From: ZC4RG20 sp963702105
GTDB lineage: Bacteria > Pseudomonadota > Gammaproteobacteria > Steroidobacterales > Rariloculaceae
NCBI GenBank assembly: GCA_963702105.1
Contig: OY969712.1
Location: 1,054,001-1,118,000 of the forward strand
Direction of reading: 5' to 3'
DNA: 64,000 nt
Part shown: piece by piece, positions 1 to 8,839 of the stretch
Layout: each line of letters begins with the position of its first letter
Position numbering within the stretch: the stretch's first letter is position 1
Made by a program: the position numbers and the translations under genes
The notes under the pieces: generated by a model
The model's input: only the letters and a program-made list of their open reading frames with translations
Told to the model about the DNA's origin: nothing
Database searches by the model: none

Positions 1-472
1 GTGGGAACCGCCGGACCAGCGGCCGGGCGTGGAGCGTTTCGCCCTCGGGCGGCGTGAGCCAAAAAGGCAAGTCGACGCGAGAGGCGAGGCTGCGCCAATC
101 GGCGGCGGCTTCGTCCGAGCGCACGCCGGCCAGCGCGCGAAGCTGCCCCTGGGCGTCGGTAGACCCGCGTTCGGCGGCCACGACGAGCATTGCGAGCGCA
201 TCGTTCCAACTCTGTGCCACGTGCGCGCCGAGCGCGGCGAGGGCCGCAAGCCGAAGCGCCGCTTCGGCACTGCCGGCGGCCACGGCTTGGCCCAGAAAAC
301 GCACGGCTTCCTGCGGCAGGAAGGGCGCGCGGTCGCCAACGAGCAATCGCTTGGCGAGCGCAACCGCAGCGTCGGCGTTCCCCGTGGCTGTGGCGCGCGC
401 AAGCGTGTCGATCGCCTCGTGGTGGCGGCCGGCGGCGTCATGCTCGGCGGCGAGATCGAGATCACCGGTCAT
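1..472 (-). CDS. Sel1-repeat protein, probable N-terminus of a 2OG-Fe(II) oxygenase (partial, runs off window)
   Basis: The reading frame starts at ATG 472 and stays open to the window edge, so only about 157 N-terminal residues are seen. They form Ala/Leu-rich helical repeats of Sel1/TPR type: segments such as 'AAGRHHEAIDTLARA', 'GNADAAVALAKRLL' and 'GSAEAALRLAALAAL' repeat at roughly 35-residue spacing. The visible part ends in 'ASRVDLPFWLTPPEG'. Sel1 repeats followed by such a linker are known in bacterial prolyl-hydroxylase-like 2OG-Fe(II) oxygenases. The catalytic part lies outside the window, so that assignment is inference. It is divergent from the TIGR02466-type gene at 642, with 169 bases between them. 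It carries no signal peptide and is probably cytoplasmic. Confidence 0.7.
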   Translation of the reverse strand, partial: MTGDLDLAAEHDAAGRHHEAIDTLARATATGNADAAVALAKRLLVGDRAPFLPQEAVRFLGQAVAAGSAEAALRLAALAALGAHVAQSWNDALAMLVVAAERGSTDAQGQLRALAGVRSDEAAADWRSLASRVDLPFWLTPPEGETLHARPLVRRFP

Positions 473-641
473 GCGTAACCTCCGGCGAGTGTATCCAGCG
501 CGCGACCGTGGCGGCGCGTTGGGCCGAAGTATAGCGTGCGCCGGTTCCCTTGCGATTGACTAAACTGACGCGAGGCTCGAAGCTTCGTCCGCGAGCACCC
601 GATCGGGCTCGCAGCCGAACCGCGCCGAGCGGAGTAAGAGC

Positions 642-1268
642 ATGAATCAACGCGCGACATTCCCGCTGTTCTCCACGCCCGTATATATCGGCAACGTGGG
701 CGATTTCGAGCGCCCGGACCTCAAGGCCCTGCAGTATTCGAACAGGGCGCCGACAGGGGAGGTGTTCCACTTCCTGAGCTCGACGGACAAAAACGTCCTC
801 GACCGCCCCGAGTTCGCGGGCATCCGCAGAATCGTCATGGAGCAGATCGACGTCTACGCCCGAGAAATCCTGCTCGTGAACGAGAGTATCGAGTTCTACG
901 TCACGAACTCGTGGATCAACGTGTATCGCCGCGGCGAGCAGGCCGGCGCACACATGCATCACAACTCACTCATTTCGGGGGTGTTGTACTTGAACGCCAC
1001 GGATGCCGGCGGCGATATCGTGTTTCATCGGGACGTTCAGAGTCAGGTGCCGTTTCCGCCGGCCCTGGACCTCGATTTCGATTCGTTCAATATCTACAAT
1101 TGCAAGAGTTGGGGCTATAAGCCGAAGACCAACGACATCTGCTTGTTCCCTTCCGTCGTCTCGCACTCCGTCGAGCCGAACGACTCGGATGAGCCGCGGT
1201 GGTCGCTGGCCTTCAACGTCTTCGTCCGAGGCAATTTCGGCGCGCTACACAAACTCAGCATCAAGTGA
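642..1268 (+). CDS. TIGR02466-type putative 2OG-Fe(II) oxygenase
   Basis: This 208-residue protein matches the TIGR02466/PF13759 family of predicted 2-oxoglutarate/Fe(II) oxygenases. The N-terminal 'FPLFSTPVY' is typical. The core 'TNSWINVYRRGEQAGAHMHHNS' region spans about residues 88-109, and 'SGVLYLN' follows. The metal and 2OG ligands are probably H104 or H106, H175 in 'SHSVEPN' and R186 before 'WSLAFN'. Family members are small cytoplasmic enzymes of unknown substrate, often found beside TonB receptors and peptide-tailoring genes. ATG 642 has GGAG about 9 bases upstream. The gene precedes the TonB receptor at 1615 in the same direction with a 346-base gap, so co-transcription is uncertain. 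Confidence 0.82.
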   Translation: MNQRATFPLFSTPVYIGNVGDFERPDLKALQYSNRAPTGEVFHFLSSTDKNVLDRPEFAGIRRIVMEQIDVYAREILLVNESIEFYVTNSWINVYRRGEQAGAHMHHNSLISGVLYLNATDAGGDIVFHRDVQSQVPFPPALDLDFDSFNIYNCKSWGYKPKTNDICLFPSVVSHSVEPNDSDEPRWSLAFNVFVRGNFGALHKLSIK

Positions 1269-1614
1269 CGCTGCCGGCGCCGCGATGGAGATGAACGGCG
1301 CGAGCGCCCGATGCCTGCTCTGACCCGCAACCCGCGTCGCTGCGCAAAGGGCGGCCCTGACCCAAGACGTTACCGGTGGCGAACCTGTGTGGGAAAACCG
1401 ACAACGCCAGCGGCGCGCATCGTCTCAGGCTTGCCGTAGCCCGGAATCTAATGCAGACTTGGCTCGGCGCCTATATGTCAAATAAGGCGCGGTGTCGTTT
1501 GGGGAAGCGACTTTCGATTTCTCGGTACCTAAGGGCTTCGCCGGCAGCGTGCGTCTTCTGCAGTCGCTTGCGCGCCACAAGCCGAGGAATCATTCGAACA
1601 GGGGAGGCTTTACG
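1269..1614 (+). other. Intergenic leader of the first TonB receptor
   Basis: These 346 bases separate the TIGR02466-type gene and the TonB receptor. I see no convincing coding sequence. A receptor-frame extension upstream to GTG 1492 lacks a ribosome site and a signal peptide. The locally AT-richer stretch around 1470-1485 could belong to a promoter, but no hexamer pair with proper spacing stands out. The region ends in the strong ribosome site AGGGGAGG at about 1600-1607. Confidence 0.4.
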
Positions 1615-4600
1615 ATGATTCCTAGCACGCGCGACCAGGGAGCGAAGCTCAATCGCACCATTCTGGCGTCCACGATTTCCGCCTTGCTCGCCGGCGGGGG
1701 TGTCGCCCATGCCCAGCAGCAGGCGCCGCAAGCGCAGCAAGGGCAGCAGGGGTCACAAGGCATCGAGGAAGTCCTCGTCACGGGCTCGCGCATCGCGCGC
1801 CGCGACTTCCAGGCGCCGAGCCCGATCGTCACGGTAGACGCCCAGCGGCTCGAGAATTCGAGCACGATGGCCATCGAGAGCGTGATGAACCAGCTGCCGC
1901 AGTTCACGCCCGCGGACACGCAGTTCAGCCAGGGCATCCAGGCCGGCCCGACGACGTTGCTCGGCATCGGCAGCCTGAACCTGCGCGGCATCGGCCCTAA
2001 CCGTACCCTCGTGCTCATCGACGGGCGCCGCGCGCAGCCCGCGAATTCGGCGCTGGTCGTCGACACCAACACGATTCCCTCGGCCGCCATCGAGCGTGTC
2101 GAGACGATCACGGGCGGCGCCTCGGCCGTGTACGGCGCCGACGCCATGGCGGGCGTCGTGAATTTCATCCTGAAGAAGAATTACGAAGGCGTGAACATGG
2201 ACGTTCGGTCCGGCATGAGCCCGAACGGCGACGGCCGGGAAACTCGGTTCACGGGCCTCATCGGTGTGAACTCCGGCGACGGCAAGAGCAATGCGATGCT
2301 CGGCGTCGAGTGGTACGACCGCGGCGCCGTGCAGCTCAAGGACCGGGATTTCTTCCTGAACGGCTGGTTCGACCCGGGCACCCAAGCGGGCGGCTTCATA
2401 CAGATGCCGGGCTACTCGCCGTCGACGGCGATTCTCGGCAGCGGCAGCGCCGTGCCGAGCGGCGGTCTGCCGACCCAGGCGGCCGTGGACAGCATCTTCG
2501 CGAGCAACCCCAACTACGTCGGGGGCGGCGTCGCACCCGCGGGCGGGTTGACCGGCGGGCAGTTCATTGCCACGCCGCGCAACGAGATTTATTTCAATCC
2601 GGACGGCACGCCGTTCCTGCTCGCGGGCGCAGCTAACTACGATGGCCCGATGGACAGCCCGTCGAGCCAGACGGCGCCGGGCGCGGGCTACTCCGGCGTG
2701 CGCCTGCAGCCGAACGGCGACCTGGGCCAGGTCAGCTACGCGGGCTACGCCTCCTCGCCGATGACGCGCCGGTCGCTGTTCGGGCGCGCGACGCACGATA
2801 TCAGCGACAATCTGACGGTGTCGGTGCAGGCGAACTACAGCACCGACCAGGTCTCGACCACGGGCGGTTACCCGCCGGCCATCACGGTCTGGTCCGCGCC
2901 GATCCCCGTGGACGGCCGGGCGATTCCGCCGGCGCTGCAGACGCTGCTCGACTCGCGCCCGGACCCGACCAAGCCCTGGACGCTGTTCCGCGTGCTCGAC
3001 TTCCTGGGCGGCCCCGAGACGACCACGAACACGAACAACGTGTACCAGATTCAGGCCGGTTTCGACGGCAAGTTCAGCCACCGCGACTGGACCTGGTCGG
3101 CCTACGTGTCCTCCGGTAAGACGGATACCGAGAACTACTTCGATGAGCTGCCCTCGCTGCAGCGCTACCAGTTCCTGCTGGCGCAACCGAGCGCCACCTG
3201 GGGGCGCGGCATTTTCACTCAAGGCCGAAACTACGTCCAAACCTGCACGAGCGGTCTGCCGATCTTCACGGACAGCTCGTCGCTCGGCGCGGGCCAGGTC
3301 TCCCCGGACTGCCTCGAAGCCATCGCCTCGAAGGCCCGCTCGGTGCAAGAGCTCAAGCAGGACATCGCCGAGTTCAACCTGCAGGGCAAGATCACGGACA
3401 TGAAGGCCGGCGAGCTCAGGTTCGCGCTCGGCGCCGACACGCGGAAGAACAGCTTCAGCTTCAGGCCGGCAGAGACGAACGATCGCGAGTCGGTCGTCGA
3501 CAACCCGATCGGCATTTTCGCCTCGAACAACACGGCCGGCCAAACGAAGGTCTCCGAGCTCTACGGTGAGCTGCTCGTGCCGGTGACCCATAAGTTCGAT
3601 GTCGAGCTCGGCCTGCGCGGGTCGGACTATGCCGATTCCGCGATCGGGACCACGCAGACGTCCAAGGCGCTGTTCACGTTCAGACCGACGGATACCGTGT
3701 CCCTGCGCGGCGGATGGCAGGTGGCCGAGCGCGCGCCGAACACCGCGGAGCTCTTCCAGGGCGTAGGCCTCGTCGTCGTGCCGTTTTCGGTCAGCGACCC
3801 GTGCGACTACACGACGACGGCGTCGTGGGGCAACCAGCCCGGCAACCCGAATCGGGCCGCGGTCCAGGCCTTGTGCGCCGCGATCATCAACAACAGCGAC
3901 GCGGACCCCTCGAACGACAATACCTCAGCGTGGGCTCAGGCTCCGGATACCTATGCGCGGCCGGGTCTCCCGTTCTTCCCGCTCGAGATCGAGCTCCGCC
4001 AGGGCAACCCGGACGTGAAACCCGAGAAGGGCAATACCTTCACGTTCGGCGTCGTACTCCAGAGCCCCGGCAACCTCAAGGGCCTGACGGCATCATTCGA
4101 TTACTACGACATCAAGATCACGGACGCGATCGCGCCGCTGAATTCGCTGTTCGCCTATCAGCAGTGCTTCAACGCGGATGGCACGAGCAACCCGACGCTT
4201 TCGTACACCGGCAGCCCGTACTGCAAATACATCCTGCGCAACGTGATCTCGGGCGAGCGTTCCTCCGTGGACGCGCCGTTCATCAACACGGGCAGCTTGA
4301 AGACGAACGGTCTCGACGTCGCCGTGAACTGGACGAAGGACCTCGCGCGAGGCTCGTTCTCGATCAACTCGCAGATGACGTTCCTCGGCAAGTTCGACGT
4401 GCAGGACGCCCCGGGCAGCCCGATCGTGCACGAGAAGGACACGCTCCAGACGCAGGACGGCGGCCAGTTCAAGTACAAGATGACGAACACGTTCGGCTAC
4501 AACTTCGGCGGCGGCAAAGCCAATATCCAATTGCGGTGGCGGTACCTGCCGGGCATCCGGGACGAATCGGCGGCGCGCAATCCAACCACGAATGTCTATC

Positions 4601-4809
4601 CGGTCGCCTCGTACCAGAACTTCAGCCTGCTCGCGGGCTACAACATCAACGAGAAGATGAGGCTGCGGATGGGCATCGACAACCTGACCGACGTGCAGCC
4701 GAACGTCGTCGGTGCGCGTCCGGGCAACAATAACGCCGCCAACACGAACGCCGGCTACTACGACATCCTCGGGCGTCGCGCGTACGTGGGCCTGAATTTC
4801 GAGTTCTGA
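1615..4809 (+). CDS. TonB-dependent outer-membrane receptor
   Basis: This 1064-residue outer-membrane receptor would import a large or scarce substrate with energy from TonB/ExbBD. ATG 1615 was chosen because AGGGGAGG lies just upstream and the protein then opens with a Sec signal ending near 'GGGVAHAQ'. A Gln-rich linker follows, then the plug motif 'EEVLVTGSRI' at about residue 55. The plug contains 'LNLRGIGPNRTLVLIDGRR' and 'VYGADAMAGVVNFILKK'. The C-terminal barrel ends in 'AYVGLNFEF' with the terminal Phe needed for BAM insertion. The 'VTGSRI' plug and long barrel are typical of receptors in oligotrophic proteobacteria whose substrates are saccharides, peptides or aromatic compounds. The substrate cannot be told here, but 2OG oxygenase genes flank it on both sides. 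Confidence 0.93.
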   Translation: MIPSTRDQGAKLNRTILASTISALLAGGGVAHAQQQAPQAQQGQQGSQGIEEVLVTGSRIARRDFQAPSPIVTVDAQRLENSSTMAIESVMNQLPQFTPADTQFSQGIQAGPTTLLGIGSLNLRGIGPNRTLVLIDGRRAQPANSALVVDTNTIPSAAIERVETITGGASAVYGADAMAGVVNFILKKNYEGVNMDVRSGMSPNGDGRETRFTGLIGVNSGDGKSNAMLGVEWYDRGAVQLKDRDFFLNGWFDPGTQAGGFIQMPGYSPSTAILGSGSAVPSGGLPTQAAVDSIFASNPNYVGGGVAPAGGLTGGQFIATPRNEIYFNPDGTPFLLAGAANYDGPMDSPSSQTAPGAGYSGVRLQPNGDLGQVSYAGYASSPMTRRSLFGRATHDISDNLTVSVQANYSTDQVSTTGGYPPAITVWSAPIPVDGRAIPPALQTLLDSRPDPTKPWTLFRVLDFLGGPETTTNTNNVYQIQAGFDGKFSHRDWTWSAYVSSGKTDTENYFDELPSLQRYQFLLAQPSATWGRGIFTQGRNYVQTCTSGLPIFTDSSSLGAGQVSPDCLEAIASKARSVQELKQDIAEFNLQGKITDMKAGELRFALGADTRKNSFSFRPAETNDRESVVDNPIGIFASNNTAGQTKVSELYGELLVPVTHKFDVELGLRGSDYADSAIGTTQTSKALFTFRPTDTVSLRGGWQVAERAPNTAELFQGVGLVVVPFSVSDPCDYTTTASWGNQPGNPNRAAVQALCAAIINNSDADPSNDNTSAWAQAPDTYARPGLPFFPLEIELRQGNPDVKPEKGNTFTFGVVLQSPGNLKGLTASFDYYDIKITDAIAPLNSLFAYQQCFNADGTSNPTLSYTGSPYCKYILRNVISGERSSVDAPFINTGSLKTNGLDVAVNWTKDLARGSFSINSQMTFLGKFDVQDAPGSPIVHEKDTLQTQDGGQFKYKMTNTFGYNFGGGKANIQLRWRYLPGIRDESAARNPTTNVYPVASYQNFSLLAGYNINEKMRLRMGIDNLTDVQPNVVGARPGNNNAANTNAGYYDILGRRAYVGLNFEF

Positions 4810-4834
4810 GGCGCCTCGGGCTTCCGACCGAGCG

Positions 4835-4863
4835 GCGGCGAGCCCGAAAGGGCTCGCCGCTTT
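4835..4863 (+). terminator. Intrinsic terminator hairpin between convergent genes
   Basis: A perfect 11-bp stem (left arm GCGGCGAGCCC at 4835-4845) closes on a GAAA tetraloop and is followed by TTTCG. It sits 26 bases after the TonB receptor stop and just before the stop of the opposing oxygenase gene. It can serve the receptor transcript and possibly both directions. The T-run is short. Confidence 0.75.
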
Positions 4864-4873
4864 CGCGTTCGAC

Positions 4874-5443
4874 TCAGCGCCAGCGGGTTCCCAAGACCCA
4901 TGCCACGAGGCTCCACCGCGTGCCCCGGGTCACCGGCGCCACGCGGTGCAGAACGAAGCTCGGGAACGCGATGAGCGCTCCGCGCGCGCGCTCGACCTTC
5001 TGCGGCCGGTCGATGAAGAACAGCTCGAGATCGCCCCCGTCGTAGTCCTCGGGTCGCGACAGCTGGATCGACACCGAAATTTTCCGCAGCGGCCTGATGG
5101 CCGCGAAATCGGTGTGCCAACCGTAAAAGCCCTGGTTCGAGCTGTCGTAGCGCGCCAATTGGATGCTGCCCTCGAGCCCTTTCAGGTCCACGCCGAACGC
5201 CAACCGGTTGATCTCCTGGCCGGCTTCCCAGATCCGCTCGTAGAGCCACCGGTACTTCGTCTCCACTCCGAGGAACACGACCCGCGAGCGCCTGACGTTG
5301 GGGTTCGTATGACCGGCGCCGAGCTTGGCCTCTTCGAGGAGCGGTTGATGCTCGGTGATCAATCGATCCATCTCCTGATCGCTGAGGAATTCCCTGACGG
5401 TTGCGACCATCTGAAAGGGCGGCAAGCTATCGTCGTCGGTCAT
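4874..5443 (-). CDS. 2OG-Fe(II) oxygenase (PKHD-type/PF13640-like)
   Basis: This 189-residue protein has the complete metal triad of a 2-oxoglutarate/Fe(II) hydroxylase: H110 and D112 in 'YGWHTDF', H166 in 'FVLHRV', and the 2OG-binding R176 in 'RGTRWSLVAWV'. 'YDGGDLELFF' and 'GALIAFPS' are also typical of the prolyl-4-hydroxylase-like fold. The substrate is unknown. ATG 5443 overlaps the stop of the upstream 602-residue gene as ATGA, which indicates translational coupling, so the two products probably act together. It converges with the TonB receptor across a shared terminator. The reading frame is open further upstream to 5569, but that part reads through the neighbouring gene and is not needed for the fold. 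Confidence 0.88.
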   Translation of the reverse strand: MTDDDSLPPFQMVATVREFLSDQEMDRLITEHQPLLEEAKLGAGHTNPNVRRSRVVFLGVETKYRWLYERIWEAGQEINRLAFGVDLKGLEGSIQLARYDSSNQGFYGWHTDFAAIRPLRKISVSIQLSRPEDYDGGDLELFFIDRPQKVERARGALIAFPSFVLHRVAPVTRGTRWSLVAWVLGTRWR

Positions 5444-7248
5444 GGCACCACGATATCGGGAAGCATCAATTTCAGGACTTCCGCTGCGGTCGCCGGAAGC
5501 CCGGCAAGTTGCGCCTCGCGGCCGGCTCCCACGAAGTCGGTCAGCAGATCCTTCGTAATGGCAGCCCATCCTCCCGGAGTCTCGTAAACGACGAGGAAGT
5601 ACCCCTCGCGGCGGCCCCGGACGAGCTCCGTCTGCTCGTAAGGCTCGGCCTTCTGCGCGGCGACCATCTGCAGATCGGAAGCTCCGACGTACCGGGCCGG
5701 AAGATCGGGAAGCGGCGAGGCCGCACGATCGGAGGGCAGGGGTTTTTCGGGTAGAACGAACAGGCGCCCCCTCGGCGCGCCGGTCGACGCTGAGTTCGCG
5801 GAGGCTGCGTTATCGGAGACGCCGTTCGCGGAGGCGGCGTTCGCGGAGGTCGCCTTCTTGAAAGCGCGCCTCTGCAGCGCGTCCTCGATTCGCGCGAAGA
5901 TCTCTTCGGCAAACTGCTGCGGATAGTCGAACAGCCTTTGCACTTCGGGCTCGATGTGCGGCAGTTTCCGCCAGCCGCTCACCCAGGCGAGCTTGGCCGC
6001 TTTCCCGGCGGTGAAGGCATCCTCGAGAGCGAAGCCCGTCTCGGCATCCGGCTGCAGCGTCTTGAAAGCCATGTGTTCGATGAGATTCGAGGCAAAGCCG
6101 AACAGCACCCCATATGGAGAATAGCCGCCGGCGATCGGCCGAAAGCGGCTGCAATCCTCGCACAGCGATGCAGACATGCGACCGAGCCGCGCTTCGTATT
6201 CCGCGAACAGCCGGCGGTGGCGGCGCCCGTGGAACGTGTAGTCCACGCGATCCTCTGCGTCCGCGCCGATGAAGACGTGCTCGATCATGCTATAGGGGCG
6301 CAGTAAATCCAGGCGATTCACGAACAGCTCGGGATCGGGAGAAATGCCCTGGCAAATGGCGTCGGCCAACGCGAGCCTCGTCTCGCCTTCGCCGGCCTGA
6401 CACGCGCGTTCGTACGCCTCGAGGAGAGGCACGAGATCGTGGATCAACAGCGCGAAATCGAGGGCATTGGACTTGCGGCTGTTCAGCAGCATCGCGCGGT
6501 CCGAGAGAGATACGCCCTCTCTCGTGCAGTAATGGTGAAGCTGGGAACGCAGGTGTCCGCCGGCCAGCAGAACCGCGGCCCTGTGGATTTCGTTCCGATC
6601 CTCTTTCGAGAAGGACTCCGCGATGCTTGCGGCCACTTCGAAGTAGGGCATCAATTCGTCGTTCGTGGGGCTCTGGGCGACCGGGATCAGCCAGCGCGCA
6701 TCCCGCACGAGCACGGGTTGATCGGCCGGTTGACTTCTCCAGAGCTCGTCGAGCACCGCTTGCACCTCCGCAAGCCGCTCGGCGGCGCTGCCGGTCCCCC
6801 CATCCCACACGCGCATACTCAACAAGGCGAGGCATCGCAGCACGAACAGGTTGAACAGCGTGTGCGCGTAGCGAAGCCGCGCGTTGCGGCCGGGCCAGCG
6901 AGTCTGCCGCCACAGATGAAAGCCGCGCGCCATCATCTCACCCGGATCGACGAGGCCGTTGGGCAAACTGGAGCTCTGCGGAGGCTTGAATCCGCTCGCT
7001 CGGTGCGCTTCCTCCAAGCGACCCCTAAGACGCACCTGGTCGGGCGTGATTGCCGAGAGCGAAAAGAAGCAGTCGCCGACGTAGCGGGCAAGTAGGGGAC
7101 CGTCTTGCAGGGTTTCGAGGGGCTTGCGTTGCGCGTTCAGCAGCCCTTCCAATCTCTCGACGATCTCGGCGCGGCGCCTCAAGAACATCTGCAGGAGCTC
7201 GACATGCGCCCGAAACGGCACCTGGATGGGACGATCGCCGATCACCAT
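5440..7248 (-). CDS. Uncharacterised 602-residue protein coupled to a 2OG oxygenase
   Basis: I do not recognise this protein. It has no signal peptide or membrane segment and is probably cytoplasmic and largely helical. A Cys-containing stretch 'SLCEDCSRFRP' followed by 'GGYSPYGVLFGFASNLIEH' lies around residues 355-385. A low-complexity linker of about 25 residues (near 466-490) repeats N/S/A units such as 'SANAAS'. In the DNA this appears as imperfect 15-base repeats at about 5778-5853. The final 110 residues look like a separate small domain ('GYFLVVYETPGGWAAITKDLL'). ATG 7248 has GGGGA four bases upstream. The stop overlaps the oxygenase start (ATGA), so a role as substrate, chaperone or partner of that oxygenase is a reasonable inference. 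Confidence 0.72.
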   Translation of the reverse strand: MVIGDRPIQVPFRAHVELLQMFLRRRAEIVERLEGLLNAQRKPLETLQDGPLLARYVGDCFFSLSAITPDQVRLRGRLEEAHRASGFKPPQSSSLPNGLVDPGEMMARGFHLWRQTRWPGRNARLRYAHTLFNLFVLRCLALLSMRVWDGGTGSAAERLAEVQAVLDELWRSQPADQPVLVRDARWLIPVAQSPTNDELMPYFEVAASIAESFSKEDRNEIHRAAVLLAGGHLRSQLHHYCTREGVSLSDRAMLLNSRKSNALDFALLIHDLVPLLEAYERACQAGEGETRLALADAICQGISPDPELFVNRLDLLRPYSMIEHVFIGADAEDRVDYTFHGRRHRRLFAEYEARLGRMSASLCEDCSRFRPIAGGYSPYGVLFGFASNLIEHMAFKTLQPDAETGFALEDAFTAGKAAKLAWVSGWRKLPHIEPEVQRLFDYPQQFAEEIFARIEDALQRRAFKKATSANAASANGVSDNAASANSASTGAPRGRLFVLPEKPLPSDRAASPLPDLPARYVGASDLQMVAAQKAEPYEQTELVRGRREGYFLVVYETPGGWAAITKDLLTDFVGAGREAQLAGLPATAAEVLKLMLPDIVVP

Positions 7249-7336
7249 GTTCCCCGCGCTGATCCGGATGCCTCCCGATAGTGGCGAACCCCGTGCGCAC
7301 GGGCAAGAGCACGCGCTCGGAGCCGGTTAGCAGTCT

Positions 7337-8695
7337 CTATTGCGAGCTCGTTTCCGGCTCGGGCGTCAGGAGCAATCGGCTGTCTCCTCCGCGCGCTACC
7401 GCCGCCACCTCCCGCCGCGCAGGGCGCACGAGCAGGATGCATACGAGGCCGATGAGACCGGAGCCCGCGATCAGCGCAGGGATCGGCCAGTAGGCGCCGC
7501 CGGCTGCAGCCACGAGCGAGGCGGCGACGAGCGGGACGAAGCCGGCGATGGCGCCGCCGAGCTGGTAGCCCAATGAGGCACCGCTGTAACGCGTGTGCGC
7601 GGGGAACATCTCCGAATACAGCGCCGCCGTCGGGGCGTACACCGCGTTGTGGCCGAAGCAGATACCGACGACGACCGCGACCCAAGCGAGCACCGGCACG
7701 CGGGACGTGATCAAGAGGTCCAGCGGGACGGCGAATGCCATGATGAACAGCGTGCCGTAGATGATGACCGCGCGCCGGCCGAGCTTATCCGAGAGCGCGC
7801 CCAGGAAAGGAATGGTGATGATCTGGCCCGCGCCTGCGGCCGTGACTCCGACGAGGTAGGTATTCTGCGCCAGGCCGTAAACGCTCGTGGTGTAAGCCAA
7901 AGTGTAGACGGTCATGGCGTAGAACAGCACGCCGTGCGCCAGGTAAAGCCCCGCGGCCAGCAGTACGTTGCGCGTGTCGGCGCGCAGCAGCTCCAATGCC
8001 GGCAGCTTCGCGATTCGACGGGCCTTCTTGATCTCGGCGAAGATCGGCGATTCCATGATCCGCAGCCGAATGAACAGGCCGACGAGCACGAGCACGATGC
8101 TGAAGAGGAAGGGCACGCGCCAGCCCCACGCCAGGAACTGTTCCTCGGGAAGCTGCTGCATGAGGAGGAACATGCCCGTCGCCATGAGGCCGCCGACGGC
8201 GCTGCCGATCTGCGCGAAGCTGCCGAAGAACCCGCGCCGCTCGCTGCCGGCGTGCTCGGTGGCCATGAGCACGGCGCCGCCCCATTCACCGCCGACGGCA
8301 AGGCCCTGAAAGAAGCGCAGGACGACGATGAGGATAGGCGCCCAGACGCCGATGGTCGCGTAATCGGGCATCAGCCCCATCAAAAAAGTGGCGAGCCCCA
8401 TCATCGTCAGCGTCAGCACCAGCATCGTCTTTCGGCCGATTCTGTCGCCGAAATGGCCGAATACGAGACCGCCTACGGGCCGTGCGACGAACCCGACCGC
8501 GAACGAGCCGAACGCCGCGAGCGTGCCGGCCACCTCGGAGAAGGTGGGAAAGAACAGCCGGCCGAACACGAGCGCCGATGCGGTCCCGAAGATGAAGAAG
8601 TCGTACCACTCGATGGAGGTGCCGACCATGCTGGCGAGGGCGACGCGCCGTACGGACTCCCGCGGCGTCGAACCGGTGTGCGCTGTCTCAGTCAT
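7337..8695 (-). CDS. MFS transporter, metabolite:H+ symporter (MHS) family
   Basis: This 452-residue inner-membrane protein has twelve predicted hydrophobic segments. The opening 'GTSIEWYDFFIFGTASALVFG' region and loop motif 'GHFGDRIGRK' are hallmarks of the MHS (2.A.1.6) branch, which carries shikimate, proline/betaine, citrate and alpha-ketoglutarate. The second-half counterpart 'GALSDKLGRR' is present. The substrate is probably an organic acid or zwitterion; the sequence does not show which. ATG 8695 is preferred over the in-frame GTG at 8716. The gene lies 88 bases downstream of the start of the 602-residue gene on the same strand and is probably transcribed on its own. Confidence 0.87.
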   Translation of the reverse strand: MTETAHTGSTPRESVRRVALASMVGTSIEWYDFFIFGTASALVFGRLFFPTFSEVAGTLAAFGSFAVGFVARPVGGLVFGHFGDRIGRKTMLVLTLTMMGLATFLMGLMPDYATIGVWAPILIVVLRFFQGLAVGGEWGGAVLMATEHAGSERRGFFGSFAQIGSAVGGLMATGMFLLMQQLPEEQFLAWGWRVPFLFSIVLVLVGLFIRLRIMESPIFAEIKKARRIAKLPALELLRADTRNVLLAAGLYLAHGVLFYAMTVYTLAYTTSVYGLAQNTYLVGVTAAGAGQIITIPFLGALSDKLGRRAVIIYGTLFIMAFAVPLDLLITSRVPVLAWVAVVVGICFGHNAVYAPTAALYSEMFPAHTRYSGASLGYQLGGAIAGFVPLVAASLVAAAGGAYWPIPALIAGSGLIGLVCILLVRPARREVAAVARGGDSRLLLTPEPETSSQ

Positions 8696-8839
8696 TGCGT
8701 TGTCGTCCCGGTACACGCCGGCCCCGTCGCGACAGCGCCAACGCTAGGTGTGTTGATGTGACGGCCATAACGATAGGCGCCCACGCCCGGGGCTGGCAAT
8801 AGTCGGGCGGCAAAGCCTGCGTGCGCTACTGTCCGTCGG

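Noticed and set aside
1753..3591. A 612-codon open frame on the - strand
   Set aside because: Antisense to the TonB receptor plug and barrel; no ribosome site or domain.
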